Shown here: one piece after another, positions 11,701-34,569 of the stretch | Layout of the letters: every line of letters begins with the position of its first letter | How positions within the stretch are numbered: the stretch's first letter is position 1 | Assembly: GCF_023856365.1 (NCBI RefSeq) | Contig: NW_026042399.1 | Coordinates: forward strand, 248,001-312,000 | From: Brienomyrus brachyistius | Lineage: Eukaryota > Chordata > Actinopteri > Osteoglossiformes > Mormyridae | Length of the DNA stretch: 64,000 nucleotides | Reading direction: 5' to 3' | Translations under genes and position numbers: made by a program | The notes under the pieces: generated by a model | What the model saw: only the letters and a program-made list of their open reading frames with translations | What the model was told of the DNA's origin: nothing | Database searches by the model: none

Positions 11701-14700
11701 TCAGATGTCTTGTTCCTGCCTCCTCTAGTTCCTTAGACCCACCTCCTCTACAATCTAATTGGTTATCTCTCTGAACCAATCATTTTTCCTTCTGCCCTCA
11801 GAACATTTTTGTGAGGGTAAAACTCCCACGAGCGAATCACATGCAAGGAATCAGACAGTAGGAATTCTGCTCACACTCAGCTCCTGGCTTTACTAAGCAG
11901 ACATCCAGTCTAGAAACCATGAATAATATAGCACTATTACGAGTATGTATTGTGGGACTGCTGACGTACTTACGTTAGCATGGAAAACGAGAGCAGGAAG
12001 TGAGGAAGAAGTGAGACAGAAAGATGAGCACAACGAAGTGCTGTCACACTCACACACGAGCTTCCCTCGGATGCCCTCCCACCAAAAACACTGATTATCA
12101 CTTCACTTCCTTGGGTAATTTGGGGGCCCAAGGCAACAGCCTATTCTGCCTATAGCTGCCATATATATATAGATATTAATATACATATTTTTTCTTCATG
12201 ACTTTGATCTTATCTAGGCCCCGAGCGGCTCTCTTGTTTGCCCGGATCCGGTCCTGTGACTGACAGAGGCGATAAACAGCAGGTACTGGCATTACGGAAA
12301 AAATGTATATGCTTAATAAAAAGCTCAGACCAGCTGGACTCGGGAGTTGTGCCGGTTCCTTCGCTCAGGGCCTTGTTCTTGAACGCTGAATGTTCCCGGC
12401 TGCAGAAAATCAGAGGGTGAGAAATCCTTAGCTGAACTTCAGATGAAGAGTGAGCTCGTTTCTCTCAAGCAGACTGACGCCGGTCTAACGCTGCATTAAT
12501 ACCCCTTAGCACTACTGGTCACATTTCCCATGATGCCACTGGGTACAGCCCATGGCGACACTGCCCAGTAGGGGACAGTGTGACAGCTTTCCAAAAGGAC
12601 CATTCGGTCCTGGAGGGCCAGTCGGTGACACAGTATCCATGATCAGGACTGGGGTACCCTGCTTTACAGAATAAACTAACCAAATGTCGATACTGAATGC
12701 AATCTGATTTAACATGGTTTCCTTAAATCCCAATTAAAGTGCTTCAGATCAGCTCAGGACTTAACAGCAGAGAGACTATTTGGCAAATTATTACGCTGCT
12801 ATTTGCAATTACATCCATTATCTCTCCGCTAACATGCAGCATTAAGCCTGAGCCGCAGGAATAGAGGTCAGATAATGGATCCGGTATTCCGGAGGTGGGA
12901 TCCTCTTCCAGCTCGTTTAAAAGGCCCAACAAGTGGGGGGGTGGTGGGGGGGGAGACGCAAACACAGCATGTCTGCATTTTAGCTTCAGGCCGTCTCCCA
13001 GTCCCTTCGCACTCCTCTCTCCCAGATCCAAGCATCACCAGTCTTAGCGATGCGTCTCGTGTTTCTCGGGCAAAGAGAAAGGAGGCAGGAAGCGGCCATT
13101 TTGTCATTTGCTGGTTTTAATCCCCCCCCCCCCCCAGCTTCCCCCGTCCACCTGGCCGTACCAGAGTGCAGAGCGTCCCTGCCTTTTAAACACGAGCAGC
13201 ACCTGACTGGGGGGCCCTACGCTGCGTGGTTTTTGGCTCAACTGTGTTTCCGTCTAATTGGCGTCAAAACGGTGGGTTTCATCAATGAAGGTGGTGTGTG
13301 GCTGAGCGGGTTGGCAGTCGCCGCCTATGACTGGAAGGTTGCCGGTTTAAATCCCACAGTCAGCAGAGTGACATCACCACTGGACCCCTGAGAGAAGTCC
13401 CTAAACCCCCAACTGCTCTAGTCTCAATAAAAGGTACATCTGCAAAATAAGCTGAATTTAGGATGTGATCCGCAGCTGCGTGGCTGCCATTCCCACCTCC
13501 TGATGCCGCCCCGGATGGGGATAATGGCCCACATAAACGCTGATGCTTATTAGCCCTGAGAGATGCTGCGCACCCAGCAGAAAGGGGCCCTAGTGACGGC
13601 CGGGATTAAGCCAGATACACACCACACTCTGCTCCTGTCCCACACTTTCATTCTCCACTCTCCTGTGTTATTCATGAACTCCAAATTACACTCAGCGAGG
13701 GTGCAGTTGCTCATTCCCGCAGCCTGCTGTCCTGTCTGTCTTCTGAAAGCTCTCGTCCCACAGAACATAGGCTTCTTCCCAGCTAAGTAAATATTTCATG
13801 ATCACACTGAAGCAGTAGTGGGTTATCAGGCCTGAAGTGATATATTCCTCCCCCACAAAGTATGCATGGAGACACTCTGTGTGTCTTACTTAACGAAGAT
13901 AAAACTCCCCCCCCCCCCCCCCCCCCCCCCGTGAATTTTGCTGAGCTCAATGCTCTGGAGATGACGGAGATCGAAAATTATACCGGAAATGTTCCATATG
14001 TCCTTACAGATGTTTCCTTTGCCTTCCTTCATTGAACAAACCCGTTGTCGTGGGAGAGAACTGCACAACCCCCCAGCTCTCTGTGGGGGAATGGGACCCT
14101 GCCTATGCCTTCCTGCCAATCCTGCCAAGTTTCCCCTGTAAGTTGAAGGATCTCCTAACAGGCCTGCATGTAGATTAATGTCATACCCAGGACAAAGCAA
14201 TTGCAGGTTAAGGCCCTTGCTGAAAGGCCCAACGGAGTAGAATCACTCTGGGCATTCACAGGATTTGAACCAACAACCTTCCACTTGCTTGCACAGATCC
14301 CTAGGCCCAGAGCCACCACTCTGCCCCACAACCTCAAAAAAATCCTAGAATCGCCCCCAGCCTGAGGCGATATTCGAGCTGCCAAGGTGCATTGAGTTCA
14401 GGTTTACCCAGTGTGTGCTTTACTCTAATCACAGCATACTGGGTTTTCGCCGGGGCAGATGTAGGGAGTCAGGGGTTTCGGGGGAGGTGCTTACTGGCGG
14501 TCTGTTGACGAGCCAGTAGGCCTGTTCCTGACATTCCAGCACGATGCGGTCCGCCTTGCGCCTCTGTTTGGCTGCCCTGGTAGGAGCAGAGCAGTCGATG
14601 GAGAGTCAGAAAGCATACTGGGTAATTAGCATATAGCGGTAATCACTGAACTGCAAGGTAGGGTTTTCATTTTTCTGTTTCCTTTTTCACTTAGAAATGG

Positions 14701-17700
14701 ATTTCCGACTCTAGTGTTTAGGCTGAGGTCTGATTTAACAGATAGGAGGGAAATTATGACCACACACCATGTTACTTTTTAATTTAGGTAACATCATCAT
14801 CCTCTTAATACGAGATTTATTCATCCATTCTCATCTGTCCCCTTGTGTGCATTTATGAAATTGATTTCATAGCTCGATGCGACAGTATTCCCGGGCTGGG
14901 GTGGGGTTTACCTGAGCTGCTCCTTCGCCTGCATCACCACGAAGTCCCAGGTGTGGTTGATCCGTTTGTGCAACATGTTGTAGCTGTCCTGCGGAGACGA
15001 TGTTTAAATGCGACATTGCCAGGTCGCACGGCTGGCTGCGTTGCTGCATGGGTTCACGTTATGACTCACAGGCCGAACCCCTCCCAGGATATCAGCTGGC
15101 AGTGTCGGATTCACAAACCCTCTTACTGATGAGAACCTAAAATGCGTTGACCCTGACGCAACATGGCGGCAAGTTGGTGGATGTCTATGTGCGATCCTAC
15201 TATGTGCATAATTGGTGGGAGGTTTTCTTACACAAAAATGTTCTGAGGGCAGAAGGAAAATGATTGGTTCGGATAGATAACCAATCAGATTGCAGAGGAG
15301 GCAGGACCAAGACATCTGATTGGTTGCTCCTGCCTCCTCTAGTTGCTCGGATCCACCTCATGTACAATCTAATTGGTTATCTCTCTGAACCAATCATTTT
15401 TCCTTCTACCCTCATAATATTTTGTGTAAGTAAAACTCCCATGAGCATTCAGCTATCACATGATCTCATCAAGCAATGCTTCAGACCAGCGAATAAGAAT
15501 AGCATTGAAATGTACATAAATAAAAATTTTCTCTTACCTTTTCATAGTCTATCAGCTGCCCTTGCTTTCTGATATTCTTCTTAGTCAAATAAATCGCTTT
15601 AGAAGAGCAAAAGAAAGACATGGCAAGAAACTGTGTTTTTCTATTATTCTAGTAAAGGGAAGTAATGATGTAATAGGCGAGCACATGATTAATAATTGGT
15701 AATCACCGTAATCTAGCTCGGAGGCTGGCCACTGCTGAGAGCTCCAGAAGTACGGAGTCTAGCAAAAAGGAGATGCTGTCATTTGAAACTATTCAGAAGC
15801 AGCGTGACAAAGGTGCTTTGTGATTTAACATGTCAGGGACAAGGCGGGTGGAAGGCATTTTGCTACTTTAACTGGCATTGGTTCTCATACATCAGTGTTT
15901 CCCAATCCGGTCCTCGGCGACACACAGATGATCCACGTTTTTGCTCCCTCCCAGCTCCCTACCAGACAGTCTACGTTTTTGCACCCTCTCAGCTCTGGAG
16001 CCCGGACCAGATTGAGAAATACTGTCCTACACGGTAATTCCGCAGTCTCTCCAACGAATAGTTTCGATATGCGTGCCCCCCCACATGGCCACCACCCTCT
16101 CGCGCTGCCCTCCATCTGAAGAAACCGTGGTTTTAGGTTACCTGGAAGCGATACGGCGTCTCGTCGGGCCCCAGGACGAGCGTCCTGGGGTCCTTTAGGG
16201 GGTAAATGTAGCCGTGCTTCACGATCAGATTCCCCACATGAAGTGCCTCTGAAAACACACAAAGTGGTCACTCATTTCCACGTAAACTACTCAAAGCTCA
16301 AACAAATCCACTACTCGTAGCCCAGATTTAGGCATAGTAATTCTCTAAATTTTTGTCAGTGGAATACAGTAGAACACACGATAACTAGAAACTGAGTAGG
16401 CATATTATATTTTATTTTACGGTATAGCAAGTAACTGGAAAAAACGTTGACATGGTGCACAGAATAAGCCGCGGGGATGGTGCATTCCTCATCGGAACTA
16501 TAATTAATTACGAGTAATTGGGACTTTCCACTTTCCGGCTGCCTCCGCGGCCATTGGCAGTCAGGCGCTCCCGGGGGTTTCAGACCGGCGCAGCAACAGC
16601 GCTGCTAGGGGGAAGCCTAGTGTTTACAGGGAGGGGTAACTGCTTACCGGGGCAACAGGTTTTTTGCCCATTCAAGTCTGTTAATGCATCTGCCATCTAC
16701 TGCCTAAAAGTCCCCTCCTTTCCATTCCGACTTCTTTTCCAATCTGGGCTGTAAATCAGGGAAATCTGCTCCCTTGCTATTTAAAACCTCATCTGCATCG
16801 CCCGGGAATTCAGGACAACAGCGTCTTGCAGAAGTGCATAATGAGGGAGACGGATAGCGATATTTCTCCAGGCATGACTGACTGCCTCTGGCTATCAGCG
16901 AAGTTTGCATCGGGACTATCAAACCGTACAGCTCAGCATGCGTAGCGGCGCGACTCGGGACTGGCCTACAGATTATTTGTACTAATAGCCTCTCAGCAGA
17001 AAGATAAATAATTCAGCAGATAAATTGACGCCAGGGGAAGAAAATCCCAAAAGCTTCAGGCGAATGGGGTGTCTATGTTATGGACAAGCTCAATTCTGAC
17101 ATTTATTAATTCACAGGCTCAGCAATATCAATGGAACAGAACATGCTTCTGTCAGACACGTGAATTGCATATGCTTACACATAAATGCAGCTAGGCTAAT
17201 CTGTTGTATGGATGACAAATTCTATTACTTCATTTGTATTTATTATTCAAAAGACTCGTTTATTTCTGTTATTTTATTACAAAAAAAAAAAAACCTGATG
17301 ACGTCTTTCGCCAGCAGGGGCGCCATCGTCGTCACGAAGGGAAAAAAACAATCGATTAACCTCACATAAGAGCACCAGGTAACGCTTCCCTACATACTTC
17401 TCGGCCCTACCTTCTTCCATGATGGAGTACTTCTGAATTAGCCACTCCACGATATCATTTCCTGGGAAGGCATAGCGAGGAAGGCATCTAGTTAGAGTCG
17501 AGAAATGCATTAAGCCGTCATAAATCAAAAACGCTGAACTCGATAAATAAATTACATAAATAAATATGAGCGCAAGGAGATCGATGACAGTCTTAATGCA
17601 CAGGATTCCCGAAGACCGCCGATGTATGGGCTTTCCTGTGAAGGGCTTAAATGACCATTAGGACCCGGCCCCCGGGACACTGCACGGCCGGGTGTAAGAC

Positions 17701-18758
17701 AACCCGGGCGGCATGAAAAATTATTTTTAAAAAGTAAAATATGTATCGTGCACCTGTCATCGCATGTGGAATCACTGTGATTAACAGTCTTTGATTCTTC
17801 ATCTTTATCCCCATGTCGGGATCTTGCATCGCCACAATGACTTGTTCAATCTGGGATAAGAAGAATAGTCAAAATCGTGAAATCAAGGTGACGACAGACA
17901 TAGTGAAAACGTTCAACCTAGTAATATAATAATTGCTTAATGTGTGATTTGATATGTAATCGTTATATTCATCATTAAATCACCGGAGAGACACACTCAT
18001 ATATTTAGGCATATATATAAGTAAACTACAAGGTTTTTCCTCTGACTATCTTAACTGCACGTCAAAGACGTTATCGGATATTCCCGACTACAGACTTTCG
18101 GTTTGATCATTTATTCGCGTTATTAATTCGGCTCCTGATTACATTAAACTAAACATGCTCAGATTGTTACAACCTTTGCTTGTCGGTTATTTTTGGGATC
18201 TTTCTGGATGGGCTCAAGGCGGGGTCTGTAAGCACAAGCAAACTGCCAGCACTTTTGTTTTACATGAAAATAGTTTGATGTCGGCCTATTGCGTTATTGT
18301 CTGGCTATAATTTGGAGGCAATATTAAACAATAGGCCCATATATTGTAAATATACATGTTGTGTTGTTTTGTTGTTATCACAAACGTATAGCCTGATCAT
18401 AAATTTCATGGATACCTGGATGTTGTATGTTCCATTATATTTATGAATGAATGATTTATGTGAAGTCTGGCTTAGATTCGAGAATTAATCATATAGATTA
18501 AAAAAAGTTTTCATTTAAAACTTATCTCATATAATAAAATCCTCGTCCGAACGAACATATGTCAGAATGAAAAAACATTTAAATTATTTTTGTGATGCAT
18601 CAGTATCAATAGCTACAACGTCATAACAGATATAGATATAATGCGGTTCATACTTTTGAAGTTGATGCGTATCTCCCGAAAAAAATCAACTCCAGAAGAG
18701 TCCGCGTCTGTAAATGCCTGAACTTCGGAATCGATCCTACCTTTGTTAGGCGCGGCAT
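8740..18758 (-). CDS. RGS11: Regulator of G-protein signalling 11 (R7 family), complete, 17 coding exons
   Basis: R7 RGS proteins are GTPase-activating proteins for Galpha-i/o and pair with Gbeta5 through a GGL domain. Exons in transcript order: 18741-18758 (ATG), 17754-17850, 17411-17461, 16142-16248, 15707-15758, 15538-15596, 14912-14988, 14495-14576, 12331-12399, 11494-11517, 11144-11205, 10331-10444, 10122-10237, 9663-9750, 9396-9534, 9230-9312 and 8740-8872 (TAA). The total is 1371 nt, all phases close, giving 456 residues (human about 467). Domains: DEP at about residues 20-105 ([20 protein letters not shown]), linker to about 205, GGL at about 207-262 ([19 protein letters not shown]), RGS at about 285-405 ([26 protein letters not shown]). 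RGS11 is preferred over RGS9 because of [10 protein letters not shown] and the short [17 protein letters not shown] tail. The start MPRLTK aligns with a Met of the human N terminus. It lies head-to-head with U2AF2. Confidence 0.95.
9850..10018 (-). repeat. tRNA-derived SINE copy
   Basis: It resembles the copies at 13293 and 23850: a head with a degenerate tRNA B box, a body like GTGATTTCACC...GGGCCC, a T-rich break and a tail containing TTTAGCAGA. On this strand the order is reversed. It lies in an RGS11 intron. Confidence 0.6.
10640..10765 (+). repeat. Interspersed repeat with a GGGTTAAGGGCCTTG block
   Basis: The segment GGGGGTTAAGGGCCTTG followed by TCAAGGACCCACA recurs near 50490-50530, showing a dispersed family, probably SINE- or LINE-tail-derived. 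It lies in an RGS11 intron. Confidence 0.5.
11579..11828. mobile_element. Foldback MITE, copy A (250 bp)
   Basis: The element is an imperfect long inverted repeat. It starts TGGGAGTTTTACTTGCGCAA and ends with the complementary ...GTGAGGGTAAAACTCCCA. Inner arms contain ATTGGTTCAGAGAGATAACC and its inverse, so each arm carries two CCAAT boxes in opposite orientation. No coding capacity. The same family occurs at 15216-15441, and the left flank of the giant 29-bp array at 28738 matches it. Superfamily and target-site duplication were not settled. Confidence 0.8.
13293..13452 (+). repeat. tRNA-derived SINE copy
   Basis: A tRNA-like head (GTGGCTGAGCGGGTTGGCA, then a B-box-like GCCGGTTTAAATCCC) is followed by the body CAGCAGAGTGACATCACCAC and a tail ending AAAAGGTACATCTGCAAAAT. 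It is the same family as at 23048 and lies in an RGS11 intron. Confidence 0.75.
14155..14325 (-). repeat. tRNA-derived SINE copy, reverse orientation
   Basis: A reverse-orientation copy of the family at 13293. The inverted B box reads GGATTTGAACCAACAACCTT and the body includes GGGCCTTTCAGCAAGGGCC on the - strand. It lies in an RGS11 intron. Confidence 0.65.
15216..15441. mobile_element. Foldback MITE, copy B (226 bp)
   Basis: Its outer ends TGGGAGGTTTTCTTACAC and GTGTAAGTAAAACTCCCA are inverse-complementary. Inner arms hold ATGATTGGTTCGGATAGATA and its inverse. It is the same family as 11579-11828. Its left end is closely similar to 28738-28820, the left border of the expanded array. It lies in an RGS11 intron. 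Confidence 0.8.
15892..16026. repeat. Dispersed repeat related to 25750-25923
   Basis: TGTTTCCCAATCCGGTCCTC at the left and GACCAGATTGAGAAATACTG at the right are partly inverse-complementary. The centre contains CACGTTTTTGCTCCCTC, also found at the second copy. It is a short non-coding MITE-like element in an RGS11 intron. Confidence 0.6.
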
Positions 18759-19326
18759 CTGTGTCTTGCAGCTGTTCCCTTGGATAAAGATGTTAATTGT
18801 CATGCTTACAGCATCTCGATCTCCGGCGTTTGTGAAGTTGGGATTGATGCTGTCCTGTGTTTTTTTTTTCCTTCCACACTTAAGCTCTGCTTGTTACTGC
18901 CCCATAGCGGAGCGCAAGTGAAACGGACTACCGGAGATTTGCACTGTTTTTCTGTTAGTGTGTATAATCAAAATATGACTCAGTTTGGCCAGTTAGAAAA
19001 ATATGATAATAGAAAAGTATTCTTTTCCTCTCACTTTTTTTTCTTGATTTAATTACCGACTTCACGTACTTACACTGTGTCCCGTTGCACGATGTAATAT
19101 TGCGAAACTATGATTTTGTGGCAGTGTTTTGTAAAGGAATTTTCCGTTTAATCATCGTCTTAGTATAAAGCTATATGGTTGTTCTGGTATCAGTGGACGT
19201 ACATTATGTATTTTTTCTTCTCTTGAGCACCATGGTCATGACATGAAGCTCAGTCATTGATTACTCGCAAATGTTAGTAGTCATCCGCTGTTTATCTTGA
19301 AGATGTAAAAGTAGTGCGCGTACATC

Positions 19327-19398
19327 TCCTCGTTAGTATAGTGGTGAGTATCCCCGCCTGTCACGCGGGAGACCGGGGTTCGATTCCCCGACGGGGAG
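19327..19398 (+). tRNA. tRNA-Asp (anticodon GTC)
   Basis: A 72-nt sequence identical, as far as I can recall, to vertebrate tRNA-Asp-GTC. It starts TCCTCGTTAGTATAGTGGTG (A box), has anticodon loop CTGTCAC, a B box GGTTCGATTCC, and an acceptor stem that pairs TCCTCGT with ACGGGGA (standard G:U allowed). There is no intron and no encoded CCA. A T run follows 10 nt downstream. It should be a functional Pol III gene. Confidence 0.97.
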
Positions 19399-19408
19399 AG
19401 TCTGCATC

Positions 19409-19413
19409 TTTTT
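19409..19413 (+). terminator. Pol III terminator of tRNA-Asp
   Basis: A run of five T residues on the sense strand, 10 nt after the mature tRNA 3' end, is the usual RNA polymerase III stop signal. Confidence 0.85.
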
Positions 19414-19957
19414 GCCTCGGTCTCAAAAGGCACCAAGCTAGAACCGGCCCCGTGTTAGTGGAAACAGGGTTTGTGACTTGTACTCATGCATAATATTCTG
19501 CGGGTCGCTCAGCAGCGCAGCATATGAAACTAGACTCGGATTGTAAGTGTGTGGTTTTGATAATTGATGTATGGATGGATGGATCCTTAATAAGAGATAT
19601 AAACAATAAGGTCCAGTCGCCAACTAATCATGTAAAATACGTCATAAACTCATGGTTGTTAAACCCAGAATAAAAATGAAGACGTATAACTAGGAAAGTC
19701 AACTTGCACATTTCAATTTTGGTTCGATATAATCACGTTGTCCTTAACCCTCCAGTGCAGGAGGGGACGGTAATGCGCATCGAATGTTTCCGAACCTGTG
19801 TGTGATACAACCGAGGAAGAGCCGATGACTTCGGGGGAGGAGGGGCAGGCGACTCGGAAGAAAAAGCAGCAGAACCCAATGCAGCCTGTAGCCCATTCAA
19901 AGGCCTACTGTTGGACCTCTGCTTATTTTGCAATACGTCTTTAGTACGGACTGAAAA

Positions 19958-30520
<10,563 letters not shown>

Positions 30521-33268
30521 TCCGTCGCCTATCTGAACCAATCAGATTGTCCGTCGCCTATCTGAGCCAATCAGATTGTCCGTCGCCTATCTGAGCCAAT
30601 CAGATTGTCCGTCGCCTATCTGAGCCAATCAGATTGTCCGTCGCCTATCTGAGCCAATCAGATTGTCCGTCGCCTATCTGAGCCAATCAGATTGCCCGTC
30701 GCCTATCTGAGCCAATCAGATTGCCCGTCGCCTATCTGAGCCAATCAGATTGTCCGTCGCCTATCTGAACCAATCAGATTGTCCGTCGCCTATCTGAACC
30801 AATCAGATTGTCCGTCGCCTATCTGAACCAATCAGATTGTCCGTCGCCTATCTGAACCAATCAGATTGTCCGTCGCCTATCTGAGCCAATCAGATTGTCC
30901 GTCGCCTATCTGAGCCAATCAGATTGTCCGTCGCCTATCTGAGCCAATCAGATTGTCCGTCGCCTATCTGAGCCAATCAGATTGTCCGTCGCCTATCTGA
31001 ACCAATCAGATTGTCCGTCGCCTATCTGAACCAATCAGATCGTCCGTCGCCTATCTGAACCAATCAGATCGTCCGTCGCCTATCTGAGCCAATCAGATCG
31101 TCCGTCGCCTATCTGAGCCAATCAGATCGTCCGTCGCCTATCTGAGCCAATCAGATCGTCCGTCGCCTATCTGAACCAATCAGATCGTCCGTCGCCTATC
31201 TGAGCCAATCAGATCGTCCGTCGCCTATCTGAGCCAATCAGATCGTCCGTCGCCTATCTGAGCCAATCAGATCGTCCGTCGCCTATCTGAGCCAATCAGA
31301 TTGTCCGTCGCCTATCTGAGCCAATCAGATTGTCCGTCGCCTATCTGAGCCAATCAGATTGTCCGTCGCCTATCTGAACCAATCAGATTGTCCGTCGCCT
31401 ATCTGAACCAATCAGATTGTCCGTCGCCTATCTGAACCAATCAGATTGTCCGTCGCCTATCTGAACCAATCAGATTGTCCGTCGCCTATCTGAGCCAATC
31501 AGATTGTCCGTCGCCTATCTGAGCCAATCAGATTGTCCGTCGCCTATCTGAGCCAATCAGATTGTCCGTCGCCTATCTGAGCCAATCAGATTGTCCGTCG
31601 CCTATCTGAGCCAATCAGATTGTCCGTCGCCTATCTGAGCCAATCAGATTGTCCGTCGCCTATCTGAGCCAATCAGATTGTCCGTCGCCTATCTGAGCCA
31701 ATCAGATTGTCCGTCGCCTATCTGAGCCAATCAGATTGTCCGTCGCCTATCTGAGCCAATCAGATTGTCCGTCGCCTATCTGAGCCAATCAGATTGTCCG
31801 TCGCCTATCTGAGCCAATCAGATTGTCCGTCGCCTATCTGAGCCAATCAGATTGTCCGTCGCCTATCTGAGCCAATCAGATTGTCCGTCGCCTATCTGAG
31901 CCAATCAGATTGTCCGTCGCCTATCTGAGCCAATCAGATTGTCCGTCGCCTATCTGAGCCAATCAGATTGTCCGTCGCCTATCTGAGCCAATCAGATTGT
32001 CCGTCGCCTATCTGAGCCAATCAGATTGTCCGTCGCCTATCTGAGCCAATCAGATTGTCCGTCGCCTATCTGAGCCAATCAGATTGTCCGTCGCCTATCT
32101 GAGCCAATCAGATTGTCCGTCGCCTATCTGAGCCAATCAGATTGTCCGTCGCCTATCTGAGCCAATCAGATTGTCCGTCGCCTATCTGAGCCAATCAGAT
32201 TGTCCGTCGCCTATCTGAGCCAATCAGATTGTCCGTCGCCTATCTGAGCCAATCAGATTGTCCGTCGCCTATCTGAGCCAATCAGATTGTCCGTCGCCTA
32301 TCTGAGCCAATCAGATTGTCCGTCGCCTATCTGAGCCAATCAGATTGTCCGTCGCCTATCTGAGCCAATCAGATTGTCCGTCGCCTATCTGAGCCAATCA
32401 GATTGTCCGTCGCCTATCTGAGCCAATCAGATTGTCCGTCGCCTATCTGAGCCAATCAGATTGTCCGTCGCCTATCTGAGCCAATCAGATTGTCCGTCGC
32501 CTATCTGAGCCAATCAGATTGTCCGTCGCCTATCTGAGCCAATCAGATTGTCCGTCGCCTATCTGAGCCAATCAGATTGTCCGTCGCCTATCTGAGCCAA
32601 TCAGATTGTCCGTCGCCTATCTGAGCCAATCAGATTGTCCGTCGCCTATCTGAGCCAATCAGATTGTCCGTCGCCTATCTGAGCCAATCAGATTGTCCGT
32701 CGCCTATCTGAGCCAATCAGATTGTCCGTCGCCTATCTGAGCCAATCAGATTGTCCGTCGCCTATCTGAGCCAATCAGATTGTCCGTCGCCTATCTGAGC
32801 CAATCAGATTGTCCGTCGCCTATCTGAGCCAATCAGATTGTCCGTCGCCTATCTGAGCCAATCAGATTGTCCGTCGCCTATCTGAGCCAATCAGATTGTC
32901 CGTCGCCTATCTGAGCCAATCAGATTGTCCGTCGCCTATCTGAGCCAATCAGATTGTCCGTCGCCTATCTGAGCCAATCAGATTGTCCGTCGCCTATCTG
33001 AGCCAATCAGATTGTCCGTCGCCTATCTGAGCCAATCAGATTGTCCGTCGCCTATCTGAGCCAATCAGATTGTCCGTCGCCTATCTGAGCCAATCAGATT
33101 GTCCGTCGCCTATCTGAGCCAATCAGATTGTCCGTCGCCTATCTGAGCCAATCAGATTGTCCGTCGCCTATCTGAGCCAATCAGATTGTCCGTCGCCTAT
33201 CTGAGCCAATCAGATTGTCCGTCGCCTATCTGAGCCAATCAGATTGTCCGTCGCCTATCTGAACCAAT
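30521..33268 (-). repeat. 29-bp tandem array, right arm (about 95 copies, inverted)
   Basis: The same 29-bp unit in inverse orientation (TCCGTCGCCTATCTGAGCCA then ATCAGATTG). Variant blocks with GATCGTCCG (about 31035-31285) and TTGCCCGTC (about 30690-30730) are specific to this arm. The CAAGCTG variant of the left arm is absent, so the arms are not exact mirror images. Confidence 0.97.
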
Positions 33269-33289
33269 TTTTTGTGTTTGTGAAAACGG

Positions 33290-34530
33290 GTCTTTAATCG
33301 GGGAAACGGAGCGGGTAGAGCAGGACGGAACGCAGGCATTGACAAACTACAATGACGGACAGGGCAAACAGGTAAGACCAGGACTTAAAATAGGTCATGA
33401 CTAATCAAAGTAATCGGGCAAAGCAGGAGACGATCAGGGAAGCACACGTGGGTAATCAGGGGGCGTGGCACACACGAGGAGCGGACAAGCCGGGCATATA
33501 TGTATATCTATATAAAACCTCATTAATGAGGGACAGGGAACAGAACGGACAGACAGAACTGGCACAGGGGAAGGAGCCAGGACAAGACTTGACATAAGAC
33601 AGGAAAGGCAGAGAAACAGATCAGAAAGGGGGACACGGAGGGAACAGGCAGGACAAAAGGACCGGGAGTGAACGAAGGGAACATCGGGGAAAGAGGAGCA
33701 GAAGCCAGAGGGACGAGGGACAAAGAGAGGAGGGACAGAGACAGGAGGAACAAAGCGAGGGGGAGCAGAGGCAGGAGGGACAAAGACGGGAGGCCAGGGA
33801 GAGAAGGAGGGGGAACCAAGAGGAGCCCGAGGGAGACCCAGCGGGCGACGGGAGGCAGCCGGAAGGGCTGCAGGCGGCCGGGAGGCCGGAGCCGGAGGGG
33901 CCGAGGAGATGGGGTGAGGGACAGACGCAGGGACGAAGGAGGGAGTCGGAGGGGAGACCAGGGAAGGGGACGAAGGAGCTGGAAGGGACCCTGGCGAGGG
34001 CAAGGAGAGAGGGGGAGCCGCAGCAGACGGCGACGTCCTCCGACACGCCAGAGCGGGAGGACCAGCAGGCGAATGAGGAGCCGCCGTCGGGGGGCCCGCA
34101 GGCAACCGATAAGACGCCGGAGGAGGGACCGAGGCAGGGCGACGAGGCCGCGGAGGGGGACCCGCAGACGACAGCCGACCCGGAGGGCCAGGACCCGCAG
34201 GCGCCGACCAAGCCCTAGCGCCGGCGAGGGAGGGCGAGCCAGGGGGCTGGGCGGGTGGGACCCCAGCCGTGCGTCTGTGTCCTCTCCCCTTATGGGACAC
34301 AGACATAAGGACCCGTGGCCGGGGTCGGGCTCGTCGGGGTGAGGGTACCAGAGTCACAGGGGGAGAAGGGACTGGAGTGGGGCCAGGGACTGGAGCTGCA
34401 GGCTGCAGAGGGGGCGCCTGCCCGGGAGCTGCAGGCAGGGAAAGCGCCTCGGACGTGGGCGCGGTAGCTGCAGGCAGCGGAGACGGCTGCTCGGGCTCTG
34501 GGGCCGCAGGGGGCACTTATTTTATTATAT
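33290..34530 (-). repeat. Proline-rich coding repeat, copy 1
   Basis: A 360-residue open frame (33434-34516, - strand) is made almost wholly of Pro, Ala, Ser and Gly, with runs such as PPAAPEPEQP and a C terminus ending VCATPPDYPRVLP. The same C terminus ends the shorter open frame at 53807-54127, so this is a dispersed repeat family. Downstream (- strand) an ATTAAA lies near 33293, as in a transcript end. GC-rich codon bias keeps several frames open, so coding is uncertain. It may be the 3' region of an LTR retrotransposon. No catalytic domain is visible. Confidence 0.5.
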
Positions 34531-34569
34531 AAAATAAGTGTCACACAACCGGGGTGACATGCCTTGCCT

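Larger units (their letters stand above)
18759..19957. promoter_or_regulatory. Divergent RGS11 / U2AF2 intergenic region
   Basis: This 1.2 kb separates the two start codons and must contain both 5' UTRs and promoters. No convincing TATA box was found. It includes the tRNA-Asp gene. The block just upstream of the U2AF2 ATG (about 19730-19957) is richer in GC than the middle. The role as a regulatory region is inferred from gene arrangement only. Confidence 0.5.

Noticed and set aside
12190..12270. Open stretch on the - strand reading [16 protein letters not shown] as an RGS11 exon
   Set aside because: No suitable splice sites or phase. The exon at 12331-12399 (ending SRVQL) joins NRPP to NADYYKRE with correct phase and resembles human RGS11.
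33668..34342. Arg/Gly-rich 224-residue open frame on the + strand
   Set aside because: It is antisense to the proline-rich repeat frame and stays open only because of the GC-rich repetitive composition.
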